From positions 1 to 64,000 of the forward strand of contig CAWHYZ010000007.1 in NCBI GenBank assembly GCA_963833605.1: a stretch of DNA of 64,000 nucleotides, in the 5' to 3' direction. Position numbers and translations under genes: made by a program. Origin of the DNA: JAFAXD01 sp963833605. GTDB lineage: Bacteria; Pseudomonadota; Alphaproteobacteria; Rhizobiales; Xanthobacteraceae. Shown here piece after piece: positions 35,954 through 45,518 of the stretch. The notes under the pieces were generated by a model. The model was not told the DNA's origin. It saw only the letters and a list, made by a program, of their open reading frames with translations, and searched no databases. Within the stretch, counting starts at the first letter, position 1, and each line of letters begins with the position of its first letter.

Positions 35954-36301
35954 ATGCCTGCTGGTGGAAAACGTCGCGGCGCAGGTCGCCCCAAAGGAAG
36001 CAGGGCGCTGACGCTGCTTGCGCCGACGGGCGAGCGCTTGGGGTTTTACGAGGCGGCGCGCCAGTATGATCAAGAGGCCCTGCGGGTGATCGCGTCGGTT
36101 ATGACGGATGAAAAGCAGCAAGCGTCGCTTAGGCTGGCGGCCGCTAACGATTTGCTAGATCGAGCCTACGGCAAACCTCCACTGGCGGTTGTGGGCACCC
36201 AGCACGCCGGCGGCGCCAAGTGCTCGAGGTCCGCTGGCCTCCCGCCAGAACTCGAACGACCGCCGCATCCGTCGGAACGCAGCGCGGTAGCTATGTGGTA
36301 G
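35954..36301 (+). CDS. DUF5681-like / terminase-small-subunit-like protein
   Basis: 115 aa: GGKRRGAGRPKGSRALTLLA (the GAGRPKGS signature), a helical middle (YEAARQYDQEALRVIASVMT, ASLRLAAANDLLDRAYGKPP), then LAVVGTQ. The same layout is seen in the gene at 19,252 (GRPKGS ... GKPPQ). The last about 30 residues (KCSRSAGLPPELERPP onwards) look unlike the family and may be read-through after truncation. It lies 50 bp from the tRNA-Arg gene, at the edge of the accessory half. Confidence 0.55.
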   Translation: MPAGGKRRGAGRPKGSRALTLLAPTGERLGFYEAARQYDQEALRVIASVMTDEKQQASLRLAAANDLLDRAYGKPPLAVVGTQHAGGAKCSRSAGLPPELERPPHPSERSAVAMW

Positions 36302-36352
36302 CTAGAGATTCTAAATGCGCCCCGTTTGTTTTCAGTAAGTATTTGATTTTCC

Positions 36353-36419
36353 TGGCGCGCCCGAGGGGATTCGAACCTCTGACCTTTGCCTTCGGAGGGC
36401 AACGCTCTATCCAGCTGAG

Positions 36420-36429
<10 letters not shown>
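36353..36429 (-). tRNA. tRNA-Arg (anticodon CCG)
   Basis: Read on the minus strand: acceptor GCGCCCG pairs with CGGGCGC, D arm AGCTCAGCTGGATAGAGC, anticodon stem TTGCC/GGCAA with loop CTCCGAA (anticodon CCG), T arm AGAGGTTCGAATCCCCT, discriminator G and encoded CCA (36,353-36,355). All stems are intact. The 3' end faces the accessory region to the left. Confidence 0.97.
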
Positions 36430-37678
<1,249 letters not shown>

Positions 37679-37715
37679 GGCGTCAACATGTAGGATAGGT
37701 TGAGCGCTAATGTCC

Positions 37716-37868
37716 CGATTCCGAAGTTCGTCACACCTTGCAGCACATTCGACACGAACTTCGGAATCGAAAGGACACTAGCAAATCTGTGATTCGAGTG
37801 TGGTTTTGGATTTGAAGTTCCTATGCGAGCGTGCGGCAAGAATGATAGGAACTTCAAATCCACCACAC
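37716..37868. repeat. Two consecutive long hairpins
   Basis: Hairpin 1: CGATTCCGAAGTTCGT (37,716-37,731) and its exact complement (37,754-37,769), 16 bp. Hairpin 2: GGATTTGAAGTTCCTAT (37,808-37,824) and its exact complement (37,845-37,861), extended by GTGTGGT/ACCACAC (37,798-37,804, 37,862-37,868) with a TTT bulge. Both stems contain GAAGTTC, suggesting related units. They lie between mtnA and a hydrolase remnant. Confidence 0.75.
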
Positions 37869-37869
37869 G

Positions 37870-38060
37870 AGCGAAGCCCTTCATTGGCGGAGTGATCGTT
37901 GATGGGTTTCTGGCAACGGCTTCACCGTGGGCAAACGGCACGACACGGTCGCTCGTGCCGCGAATGATCAGGATCGGCACCGCGATCTGCGCCAATGAAT
38001 AGGTGTCAATCGCTTCGCCGCCAAGGGTTGGCGGCTCTGCCGCGGCGTGCAGAGACTCCG
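37870..38060 (-). pseudogene. Alpha/beta hydrolase C-terminal fragment
   Basis: The minus strand reads TYSLAQIAVPILIIRGTSDR then VVPFAHGEAVAR, the strand and catalytic-acid loop (GTSDRVVP) of alpha/beta hydrolases. No nucleophile region or start is present, and the frame runs into the hairpins. It is a leftover of a deleted gene. Confidence 0.6.
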
Positions 38061-38063
38061 GTC

Positions 38064-38092
38064 TTGAATTACTACCCCTAGGGTAGTATATG
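38064..38092 (+). promoter_or_regulatory. Promoter with palindromic operator of the toxin-antitoxin pair
   Basis: TTGAAT (38,064-38,069) and TATATG (38,087-38,092) are 17 bp apart. Lying across the spacer is a perfect palindrome TACTACCC-CTA-GGGTAGTA (38,070-38,088). An operator in this place would block RNA polymerase, as expected for autorepression by the antitoxin's HTH. Distance to the toxin start is 30 bp. Confidence 0.6.
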
Positions 38093-38121
38093 GATTTTGG
38101 ATTTGCCGGTGAGGGGAGGCG

Positions 38122-38505
38122 GTGCGGGTTTTCAAGACGAGGGGCTTTATGCGGTTCATGCGGAAGGAAGGCATTACCGATAACGCCCTCCGTGATGCCG
38201 TGGCTCGTGCCGCACGCGGTCTGATCGATGCCGATCTCGGGAGCGGCGTTATCAAGCAGCGCGTCCCCAGGCCGGGGCAAGGCCGCTCTGGTGGCTTCCG
38301 CACTCTGATCGCGTTCAAGGCCGCCGAGCGCAGCGTGTTTCTGTTCGGATTCGCCAAGAACGATCAGGACAACATCGACAACGCTGAGCTGAAGGTTCTT
38401 CGCAAGGCTGCGGCCGAGATGCTGAGTTGGAATGAGAAGCAGGTCGCCGCGATGCTGGCGAGTGGGGCATGGACGGAGGTCAATGATGAGCGTGAAGAAA
38501 TATAA
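38122..38505 (+). CDS. RelE/HigB-type toxin (PF06296-like)
   Basis: A 127-aa basic protein: MRVFKTRGFMRFMRKEGITD, GLIDADLGSGVIKQRVPRPG, GRSGGFRTLIAFKAAERSVF and LFGFAKNDQDNIDNAELKVL. This is the layout of the RelE-like HigB toxins that cut mRNA at the ribosome; the conserved RSGGFRT and FLFGFAKND blocks are intact. Start is GTG at 38,122 with GGGGAGG upstream. The antitoxin gene overlaps its end by 20 bp. Toxin before antitoxin is the HigBA order. Confidence 0.85.
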   Translation: MRVFKTRGFMRFMRKEGITDNALRDAVARAARGLIDADLGSGVIKQRVPRPGQGRSGGFRTLIAFKAAERSVFLFGFAKNDQDNIDNAELKVLRKAAAEMLSWNEKQVAAMLASGAWTEVNDEREEI

Positions 38506-38806
38506 AAGTAGGATTGCAGGAGCGGTCCATGAAGCGATGCAGGATGCTTTCGAGGCAGGCGTCATCGACAAGCGTACCATGCGCGATTTCGACGAGCGCT
38601 GCCTGACCAAGGCCAAGCCACTCTCCGCCCGCGAGATTCAGAAGCTGCGCGAACATGAAGGTGTGAGCCAGAGTGTCTTCGCGCGCCACCTCAACGTGGC
38701 CGTGAAGCTCGTAGGTGAATGGGAGCGCGGCCAGAAGAAGCCGTCAGGGCCTTCGCTCAAACTTCTGGCGCTCGTCAAGGCAAAGGGGCTCGACGCCATC
38801 GCATGA
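38486..38806 (+). CDS. HigA-type antitoxin, HTH domain
   Basis: 106 aa. The N-terminal part (about 1-45) probably binds the toxin. The C-terminal XRE-type helix-turn-helix is LSAREIQKLREHEGVSQSVF, ARHLNVAVKLVGEWERGQKK. It should neutralise the toxin and repress the operon through the palindrome at 38,070-38,088. Start ATG at 38,486 has GGAGG 6 bp upstream; the ATG at 38,483 is too close. Overlap with the toxin gene indicates coupled translation. Confidence 0.85.
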   Translation: MSVKKYKSRIAGAVHEAMQDAFEAGVIDKRTMRDFDERCLTKAKPLSAREIQKLREHEGVSQSVFARHLNVAVKLVGEWERGQKKPSGPSLKLLALVKAKGLDAIA

Positions 38807-38974
38807 CCAACCGAGAACCACAAGAGCCGGAAAGTGCACGCGATCGTCTGCAGAAAGACCCACGAGACAATCGAAGAGTGGTACAATTACGCTATGATTG
38901 CCATGCGCTGACAATAAGTTGGTCGCCCACCAGATAAGCCCGATGATCTACGGTCCGAACAACGCGAAATCCTC

Positions 38975-39820
38975 ATGTCCATCGATTACGCCGCCGAATA
39001 CAACAACCGCGCCCGCATCGCCAACGCCGATGAGATTCTCGGGCGCATCGCGCGCGGCGCCGTCGCCTATCGGGCGCAGGCGCTGGCGCGACGGCCGGAC
39101 GACCTGAACCTGCGCTACGGGGCGACACCGCGCCAGATCATCGATCTGTTCCGGGCCGACGCCGGCGCGAACGCGCCGCTCGCCGTGTTCATCCATGGCG
39201 GGTTCTGGCGCTCGCTCGATCCGACCCATTTCAGCGCGGCGGCGAAAGGGCTCAACGGCCGCGGCATCGACGTGGCGCTCGCCGGCTACGATCTCTGCCC
39301 GCAGGTCACGATCGGGCAGATCGTCGACGAGATGCGCGCGGCCTGTCTTTATCTCTGGAAGCGATTTGCAAAACGCCTGCTGGTGTTCGGCCACTCCGCC
39401 GGCGGCCATCTCGCCGCCGCGCTGTTCGCCACCGATTGGCAAAAACTCGGCGCGCCTGCCGATCTGGTGCCGGCCGCCACGGGGATTTCCGGGGTGTATG
39501 AGCTCGCCCCGCTCATCCACACGCCGATGAACGAGGACTTCCGTCTCGATGAAGCCGAGGCGCGTCGCCAGTCGCCGCTGTATTGGACCCCGCCGGCCGG
39601 GCGGCCGTTCGACGTGATCGTCGGTGCCACCGAATCGAACGAGTTTCTGCGCCAGAGCCGCACCCTTGCGGACGCCTGGGCCAAGGCCGGCGTGCTTACC
39701 CGCTACGAGGCGCCGGCGGGCGAGAACCATTTCTCCGTGATCGAACCGCTCGCCGATCCGAAGAGCGCGATGGTGGAACGGCTGGTGGCGCTCGCCGGGA
39801 AGACGCGCGGCTCGCTTTGA
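38975..39820 (+). CDS. Alpha/beta hydrolase (esterase/arylformamidase-like)
   Basis: A 281-aa cytoplasmic hydrolase. The oxyanion-hole motif HGGFWRSL (about 72-79) and nucleophile elbow GHSAGGH (Ser about 140) match the BD-FAE/kynurenine-formamidase-like group. Asp in VGATESNEF-type position and His in AGENHFSV complete the triad region. The N-terminus (SIDYAAEYNNRARIANADEI) is characteristic of the same group. Likely substrates are formyl or carboxylic esters; the true one is unknown. ATG 38,975 follows a 170-bp gap with no strong Shine-Dalgarno sequence. Confidence 0.8.
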   Translation: MSIDYAAEYNNRARIANADEILGRIARGAVAYRAQALARRPDDLNLRYGATPRQIIDLFRADAGANAPLAVFIHGGFWRSLDPTHFSAAAKGLNGRGIDVALAGYDLCPQVTIGQIVDEMRAACLYLWKRFAKRLLVFGHSAGGHLAAALFATDWQKLGAPADLVPAATGISGVYELAPLIHTPMNEDFRLDEAEARRQSPLYWTPPAGRPFDVIVGATESNEFLRQSRTLADAWAKAGVLTRYEAPAGENHFSVIEPLADPKSAMVERLVALAGKTRGSL

Positions 39821-39884
39821 AGCGATGTTCGCTACGCATGGCTGTGCGAGGAGGCGTAGCCGGCCATTTTGCCACACGGGTTGT

Positions 39885-40100
39885 CATGGATGCCCTACAC
39901 GCGTGCGCACAAGGGCATCCATGAGAGCATGGGCATGTGGACGGGAGTTTGCGCCGCCAGCGCGCCCGCCATGGATGCCCTATGCACGTGCGCACAAGGG
40001 CATCCATGAGAGCATGGGCATGTGGACGGGAGTTTGCGCCGCCAGGGCGCCCGCCATGGATGCCCTATACGCGTGCGCACAAGGGCATCCATGCAAGCAT
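39885..40100. repeat. 85-bp tandem repeats each with a hairpin
   Basis: CATGGATGCCCT and its complement AGGGCATCCATG form a perfect 12-bp stem three times: 39,885-39,896/39,912-39,923, 39,970-39,981/39,997-40,008 and 40,055-40,066/40,082-40,093. The period is exactly 85 bp. Each loop contains a variant of ACACGCGTGCGCACA. Between stems is the conserved spacer GAGAGCATGGGCATGTGGAC and further bases. No coding function is evident. Confidence 0.9.
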
Positions 40101-40155
40101 GACGTCCACGGCGAATTCTGGGGTCCATGTGCGCAAGGCGCTGGCCGATGTGCGC

Positions 40156-40941
40156 CTAAAACCAATAGCGCCAGGCAAAGACCACAGTCAGCATTGCGCC
40201 CACCGCCACCACGACGACCCGCATCAGCGCGTGCGGGGCGATCTGCGCCAGCCGCGCCCCGATGACGGCGCCGATCAGCGCGCCCGCCATCATGATCAGG
40301 GTCGGCGTCCACGGCACCGCGCCCTGCACGATGAACACCGCCGCCGCGGTGAGACTGTTGAGGCTCGTCACCAGGTTCTTGGTGACGTTGGTGGCGCGAT
40401 AGTCGCCGGGCGTGCTGATCGACAAAACGCCGAGCAGCAGCACGCCGACGCCGGCGCCGAAATAGCCGCCATAGAACGAGACCGGGAAGATCACGCCGAC
40501 GCCGTGTCCAAAGCGTTGCGGGCTGTTGTCCTGATCGCCGGCGCGCTCGCGGATGTACGTGCTGATGCGGCCCGCAAAGGCGAACAGCACCGTCGCAAAG
40601 CCGAGCAGCAGCGGCACCAGCAGCGCGAATACGCGCTCGGGCGTACGCAACAGCATGAGCGCGCCAGCCAGCGCGCCGACGAGCGATGCCAGCACCAGAC
40701 CTGCGAACGCGCGATTGAGCGGCGGGAGTTGGGTGCGGTCATAGAGCGCCGCCAGCAGGTTCCCGGGCGACAGCGCGACCAGGTTGCAGACGGTCGCGAT
40801 CACCGGCGGCAGGCCGGTCGCGAGCAGCACCGGATAGGTGAACAGCGCCGCGCCGCCGACGAGCGAGGAAATGGTCCCGCCCGCGATGCCGGTGAGGACG
40901 AGAAGGAGCGTGTGGGAGAGGTCCACTTGGCGCTTCACCAA
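40156..40941 (-). CDS. TauE/SafE-family permease (sulfite exporter-like)
   Basis: A 261-aa inner-membrane protein with about seven to eight hydrophobic helices. The paired GxxGGxxxxxxGG motifs typical of TauE/SafE are GIAGGTISSLVGGAALFTYP (about 18-37) and YGGYFGAGVGVLLLGVLSI (about 158-176). Family members export sulfite, sulfoacetate or similar small anions. Length is normal. Start ATG 40,941. The adjacent intergenic repeats separate it from glutaryl-CoA dehydrogenase, so no operon partner points to the substrate. Confidence 0.88.
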   Translation of the reverse strand: MVKRQVDLSHTLLLVLTGIAGGTISSLVGGAALFTYPVLLATGLPPVIATVCNLVALSPGNLLAALYDRTQLPPLNRAFAGLVLASLVGALAGALMLLRTPERVFALLVPLLLGFATVLFAFAGRISTYIRERAGDQDNSPQRFGHGVGVIFPVSFYGGYFGAGVGVLLLGVLSISTPGDYRATNVTKNLVTSLNSLTAAAVFIVQGAVPWTPTLIMMAGALIGAVIGARLAQIAPHALMRVVVVAVGAMLTVVFAWRYWF

Positions 40942-40949
40942 ACTCTGTC

Positions 40950-41053
40950 ATCACCCGCGCAAGCGGGTGATCCAGTAACCAGTTTCAACGCTGCGTGTCT
41001 GGAGTACTGGGTCGCCCGCTTTCGGGGCACCCCATCGCGCAAGCGCGATGGGG
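40950..41053. repeat. Pair of palindromes in an intergenic repeat
   Basis: ATCACCCGC-GCAA-GCGGGTGAT (40,950-40,971) and CCCCATCGCGC-AA-GCGCGATGGGG (41,030-41,053) are perfect inverted repeats. They sit between two convergent-tail genes, tauE (start side) and gcdH (end side). This resembles the common palindromic intergenic elements of Bradyrhizobium-type genomes; the second could end gcdH transcription. Confidence 0.7.
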
Positions 41054-41091
41054 ACCCCTCGCGGGCGATGACACTCCCGTGGAGTGGACCT

Positions 41092-42304
41092 TCAGAAAAA
41101 CGCCTGGATCCCGGTCTGCGCGCGGCCCAGGATCAGCGCGTGGATGTCGTGCGTGCCCTCGTAGGTGTTCACGGTCTCGAGGTTCGCCATCACCCGCATG
41201 ACGTGGAACTCCTCCGAGATGCCGTTGCCGCCGTGCATGTCGCGGGCAAGCCGCGCGATCTCCAGCGCCTTGCCGCAATTGTTGCGCTTGAGCATCGACA
41301 CCGCCGGCGGGGCGGCGGTGCCTTTCTCCATCATGCGGCCCAGCCGCAGCGCGCCCGCAAGCCCGAGCGCGATCTCGGTCTGCATGTCGGCGAGCTTCTT
41401 CTGAAATCAGCTGATTGGCGGCGAGCGGCCGGCCGAACTGCTTGCGGTCGAGCACATATTGACGCGCCCGGTGCCAGCAGAATTCCGCCGCCCCCATGGC
41501 GCCCCAGGCAATCCCGAAGCGCGCGTTGTTGAGGCAGCCGAACGGGCCGGCGAGACCCTTCACGTTCGGCAACAGGTTCTCTTCCGGGATCACGGCGTCC
41601 TGCAGCACGATCTCGCCGGTCACCGACACCCGCATCGAGAGCTTGCCGGTGATCTTCGGAGTGGAGAAGCCCTTGGTGTCGCGCTCGACGATGAAACCGC
41701 GGATCGTGTCGTCGAGCTTTGCCCATACCACCGCGACGTCGGCGATCGGCGAATTGGTGATCCACATCTTGGCGCCGTTGAGCCTGAAGCCGCCAGGCAC
41801 CTTCTCGGCGCGGGTGATCATCGAGCCGGGGTCGGAGCCGTGGTCGGGCTCGGTGAGGCCGAAGCAGCCGACCAGTTCGCCGCTGGCGAGCTTGGGCAGA
41901 TATTTGCGGCGCTGCGCTTCGCTGCCGTAGGCGAAGATCGGGTGCATCACCAGCGAGGATTGCACCGACGCGGTCGAGCGGTAGCCGGAATCGACGCGGT
42001 CGAGCTCGCGCGCGATCAGCCCGTAGGCCACGTAGCCAAGGCCGGCACCGCCGTAGTCCTCCGGAATGGTGGAGCCAAGGAGCCCCAGCGCGCCCATGTC
42101 GCTGATGGTCTTGCGATCGAACTTCTCCTCGCGGAAGGCTTCGATCACGCCGGGAAACAGCTTGTCCTGGGCAAAGCCGCGCGCGGTGTCGCGCACCATC
42201 CGCTCCTCCGAGGTGAGCTCGCCCTCGAGATCGAGCGGGTCTTCCCAGTTGAAGTCGGCGCTCTTGGCGGCGACCGTTTTGCGCTTCTCGGCCAGCTGGC
42301 TCAT
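41092..42304 (-). CDS. gcdH: Glutaryl-CoA dehydrogenase (one frameshift)
   Basis: About 403 aa after correcting one extra T (TTT at about 41,404-41,408; expected NQLIQKKLADMQTEIAL). It is an FAD acyl-CoA dehydrogenase oxidising and decarboxylating glutaryl-CoA to crotonyl-CoA in lysine, tryptophan and aromatic breakdown. Diagnostic segments: FNWEDPLDLEGELTSEER at the N-terminus, LTEPDHGSDPGSM, GAKMWITNSPIADVAVVWAK, and TYEGTHDIHALILGRAQTG with the catalytic Glu. Length and order match the family closely. It is divergent from the SDR gene (87-bp gap). Confidence 0.93.
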
Positions 42305-42391
42305 CGATGCTCTCCTGGAATGCGGGCAATGCGGACGTTTGCCTGACTATAGCGCCTTGGGCTGTTAAACTCACCTGCAAGGGAGGATGCA

Positions 42392-43252
42392 ATGCGAGAG
42401 TTCAAGGGCAGGACCGCGTTCGTCACCGGCGCGGCCAGCGGCATCGGACTTGGGCTTGCGCGCAGCTTCCTCGACCGCGGCATGAACGTGATGATGGCCG
42501 ATGTCGAGGATGCGGCCCTCAAGGCGGCGGTGCACGGCTTCTCCAACTACGGCGACCGGGTCGCGAGCCTGCGCTGCGACGTGTCGATTGCCGAGGAGCT
42601 CCACGCCGCGGCCGCGCGCACGTTCGCGACCTTCGGCAACGTGCACATTCTCTGCAACAACGCCGGGGTGTCGCCCGCCGGCCAGGTCGAGGAGATCGCG
42701 CTGAGCGATTGGGACTGGGCGATCGGCGTCAACCTCTACGGCCTGATCCACGGCATGCGCGCGTTTCTGCCGCACATGAAACAGCACGGCGAGCCCGGCC
42801 ACATCGTCAACACGTCGTCGATGTCGGGGCTCACGCCCAAGGCGCTCGCCGGACCTTACGGCGCGACCAAGTTCGCAATCGTCGGCCTGTCGCACGTGCT
42901 GCACGACGAACTCGCCGACACCAACATCGGGGTGAGCGTGCTGTGCCCGGGCTGGACCCGCACCAACATGCCGGACAACGGCCGCAATCGCCCGGCGCGG
43001 TTCGGCGGGGCGTTCGACTACCGCACCGACCCGGTGCTGGCCGAGCGCAACAAGCGTTACGTCGAGGGCTCGCGCGCCGGGCTCGACCCGCTCGACCTCG
43101 CGGCGCTGGTGATGCGGGCGATCGAGGAGAACGAGTTCTACATCATCACCCAGCCCGACCGGCGCGGGGACGTGCAGGCGCGCTACGACGAGATCATGAC
43201 CGCGTTCGATGCGGCGGCCGCGCGGCTGCCGCGGATCCTGAAGGCGGGGTAA
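42392..43252 (+). CDS. SDR-family oxidoreductase
   Basis: A 286-aa short-chain dehydrogenase. NAD(P)-binding TGAASGIG (about 12-19), NNAG (about 88-91), catalytic Ser in NTSSMSG, and YGATK (Tyr and Lys). The C-terminal substrate region is GWTRTNMPDNGRNRPARF. The acidic MADVED after strand 2 favours NAD over NADP. Start ATG 42,392 with GGGAGG upstream. It is separated from the following monooxygenase gene by the 142-bp palindromic element; whether they share a transcript is unclear. Confidence 0.88.
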   Translation: MREFKGRTAFVTGAASGIGLGLARSFLDRGMNVMMADVEDAALKAAVHGFSNYGDRVASLRCDVSIAEELHAAAARTFATFGNVHILCNNAGVSPAGQVEEIALSDWDWAIGVNLYGLIHGMRAFLPHMKQHGEPGHIVNTSSMSGLTPKALAGPYGATKFAIVGLSHVLHDELADTNIGVSVLCPGWTRTNMPDNGRNRPARFGGAFDYRTDPVLAERNKRYVEGSRAGLDPLDLAALVMRAIEENEFYIITQPDRRGDVQARYDEIMTAFDAAAARLPRILKAG

Positions 43253-43286
43253 ACATGAATGGCAACGATGCGCGATGCCACAGGTC

Positions 43287-43428
43287 ACCTCTCCCCGCTT
43301 GCGGGGAGAGGTCGGCGCGAAGCGCCGGGTGAGGGGGCGCATCAGCGAGTCTGAGTGTTTGGTAAGTCCCCCTCACCCGATTTCTCGCTTCGCTCCAAAT
43401 CGACCTCTCCCCGCAAGCGGGGAGAGGT
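43287..43428. repeat. Palindromic intergenic element, copy 1
   Basis: A 142-bp unit with a 26-bp palindrome (ACCTCTCCCCGC and complement) at each end, and GGGTGAGGGGG / CCCCCTCACCC inside, so the whole unit can fold into one long cruciform. A near-identical 149-bp unit is at 56,747-56,895. It is a MITE-like or REP-type dispersed repeat. Confidence 0.9.
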
Positions 43429-43477
43429 GGAGGAGAGGCGCTGCGCCCGGGACACAAGATCGCAGGAGCAACAACCG

Positions 43478-44719
43478 ATGAAATTCCATTGGTTCCATTT
43501 GATGCCCTATCCGTACCTGCCGGACCGGTTCCGCGAGCGCTATCCGTCGGTGTGGGTCGATCTGCCCGCCGGCGAAGTCTACGACCCGGTCAAGGGCCAT
43601 CAGGTCTACAACGACTATCTCGATCAGCTCGAATTTGCCGAGCGCGCGGGCTTCGACGGCATCTGCGTCAACGAGCATCATCAGAACGGCTACGGCCTGA
43701 TGCCGTCCCCCAATCTGATGGCTGCGGCGCTGGCGCGGCGCACCTCCAAGGCCAAGCTGATCGTGCTCGGCAACTCGGTCGCGCTCTATGATCCGCCGAC
43801 GCGCGTCGCCGAGGAGATGGCGATGCTCGATGTCCTGTCGGGCGGACGGCTGGTGTCCGGCTTCCCGGTCGGCACCGGCATGGATACGGCGTTCTGCTAC
43901 GGCGCCAACCCGGCGACCTTGCGCGACAAATATCGCGAGGGGGTCGAGCTCGTCCTGCGCGCCTGGAAGACCCGCAAGCCGTTCGCCTTCAACGGCAAGT
44001 ACACGCAGCTGCGCTATGTCAATCCGTGGCCGGTGCCGATCCAGACCCCGCATCCGCCGATCTGGATCCCCGGCGGCGGCTCGATCGAGACCTGGGAGTG
44101 GTGCGTGCAGAACAATTTCCTGTACGCCTACCTGTCGTACTGGGGCTACGAGGCCGGCCGGCCGGTGATGGATGGGTTCTGGGAGACGGTCGAACGTCTC
44201 GGCGCTGACAAAAACCCCTATCGGGCCGGCTTCCTGCAATTTGTCGGCGTCGCTGACAGCGATGCCGACGCGGAGCGGCTGTACGCCGAAGCCGGCGAAT
44301 ATTTCTACAATCGCTGCTTCCACATCGGCGCCGGCTTCTACAGTCCGCCCGGCTATTCCAGCGTGGCCACCATCCGCCGCGGCATCAACAGCGCGGTCGT
44401 GCAGGCCTCCAAACATCTGCGCACTGCGTCGGTGACCTGGAAGCACCTGATCGACGACGGCGTCATCATCGCCGGCAGCCCGCAGACCATCGTCGACCGG
44501 CTCAACGACATGGCCGACAAGATCAACGTCGGTCACGTCATGCTGCTTTGCCAGTTCGGCAACATGCCGATGGAGACGGTGCTCTACAACACGGCGCGGT
44601 TTGCGCGCGACGTGATGCCGAAGCTGCGCAATCGGTTCAGCGAACACGAGGACCACTGGTGGCCGAAGACCGCCGTCGACGTGCAGAAGCCGGCGTCGCT
44701 CAACATCGCGGCGGAGTAG
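43478..44719 (+). CDS. LLM-class flavin-dependent oxidoreductase
   Basis: A 413-aa luciferase-like monooxygenase (TIM barrel, FMNH2 dependent). Family features: MKFHWFHLMPYPYLPDRF, FDGICVNEHHQNGYGLMPSP (EHH motif), ARRTSKAKLIVLGNSVALYD, PTRVAEEMAMLDVLSGGRLV, IWIPGGGSIETWEWC and a C-terminal AGSPQTIVDRLND. ATG 43,478 is chosen (AGGAG 10 bp upstream; the frame extends upstream only into the palindromic repeat). It is followed after 4 bp by a hydrolase gene, so oxidation and hydrolysis of one substrate is likely. Substrate unknown. Confidence 0.9.
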   Translation: MKFHWFHLMPYPYLPDRFRERYPSVWVDLPAGEVYDPVKGHQVYNDYLDQLEFAERAGFDGICVNEHHQNGYGLMPSPNLMAAALARRTSKAKLIVLGNSVALYDPPTRVAEEMAMLDVLSGGRLVSGFPVGTGMDTAFCYGANPATLRDKYREGVELVLRAWKTRKPFAFNGKYTQLRYVNPWPVPIQTPHPPIWIPGGGSIETWEWCVQNNFLYAYLSYWGYEAGRPVMDGFWETVERLGADKNPYRAGFLQFVGVADSDADAERLYAEAGEYFYNRCFHIGAGFYSPPGYSSVATIRRGINSAVVQASKHLRTASVTWKHLIDDGVIIAGSPQTIVDRLNDMADKINVGHVMLLCQFGNMPMETVLYNTARFARDVMPKLRNRFSEHEDHWWPKTAVDVQKPASLNIAAE

Positions 44720-44723
44720 CATC

Positions 44724-45518
44724 ATGTTGGCAAGCGAGACCATCCGTCATCCCGACGGCCGAACCAGCAAAGTGTTTCGCGCCGGGCAGGGGCCAGTCGT
44801 CGTCTGGCTGCACGGCCCGCACGGCATCCGCGGACATGACCCGGTGATCGCCGAGCTCGCCAAGCGCCGCACCGTGGTGGCGCCGCTCGCGCCCGGTTTC
44901 GCCGATCTGGCCGAGCTCGACGCGATCGGCAACGTGCATGAGCTCGCGCTGCATTACGACGACGTGCTGGCGGCGCTCGGTCTCGACGCGGTCACGCTGG
45001 TCGGGCACTCGTTCGGCGCCATGGCGGCGGCCGAGGTCGCGGCGCATTTTCCGCGGCGGGTCGCGCGCCTCGCCCTGATTTCGCCGATCGGTCTGTGGCT
45101 CGACCAGCACCCGCTGCCGGACATGTTCGCGGTGCCGTACATGACGATCGACACGGTGCTGTGGAAAGCCGGCAAGCCGATCCCTGCCATGGCCGATCCG
45201 GCCGACGAGCCCAACAATCCGGTCGAGCGCCAGGTCGCAATCTCCCAAGGGCTCACCACGGTCGCGAAGTTCGTCTGGCCGCTGCCCGACCGCGGCCTGC
45301 GCCGGCGGCTGCCGCGCATCACGGCGCAGACGCTGGTGATCGCCGGCGCCGACGACCGCTTCGTGCCCGCGCGCTATGTGGAGGAATTCGCGGCGCGCAT
45401 CCCGGGCGCCCGCACGGCGATCGTTGCCGATGCCGCCCACATGGTGCCCTACGAGCAACCGGCCGAGGTTTTTCGCCTGCTCGACGGGTGGTCCGACCAG
45501 AAGGGCAAGGCCGCTTAG
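44724..45518 (+). CDS. Alpha/beta hydrolase
   Basis: 264 aa. Oxyanion region VVVWLHGPHGIRGHD, nucleophile GHSFGAM (Ser about 94), acid in IAGADDRFVPARY and His in ADAAHMVPYEQP: a complete triad in normal order. It starts 4 bp after the monooxygenase gene stop, so it is co-transcribed and probably hydrolyses that enzyme's product, for example an ester or C-C bond. Exact reaction unknown. No signal peptide. Confidence 0.88.
   Translation: MLASETIRHPDGRTSKVFRAGQGPVVVWLHGPHGIRGHDPVIAELAKRRTVVAPLAPGFADLAELDAIGNVHELALHYDDVLAALGLDAVTLVGHSFGAMAAAEVAAHFPRRVARLALISPIGLWLDQHPLPDMFAVPYMTIDTVLWKAGKPIPAMADPADEPNNPVERQVAISQGLTTVAKFVWPLPDRGLRRRLPRITAQTLVIAGADDRFVPARYVEEFAARIPGARTAIVADAAHMVPYEQPAEVFRLLDGWSDQKGKAA

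Noticed and set aside
38803..38937. 44-aa ORF overlapping the antitoxin stop by ATGA
   Set aside because: Coupling is possible, but the peptide has no protein-like pattern or further support.
39885..40100. CRISPR array
   Set aside because: Units are 85 bp with conserved spacers and no cas genes; they are tandem copies, not repeat-spacer units.
39895..40128. 77-aa minus-strand frame across the 85-bp repeats
   Set aside because: Open only because 85-bp units lack stops in that frame locally; repeats are better explained as structured non-coding DNA.
41331..42392. 353-aa frame antisense register inside gcdH
   Set aside because: Arg-rich out-of-frame reading of the acyl-CoA dehydrogenase gene.
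43373..44743. 456-aa minus-strand frame antisense to the monooxygenase
   Set aside because: His/Arg/Asp-rich shadow translation of a clearly coding plus-strand gene.
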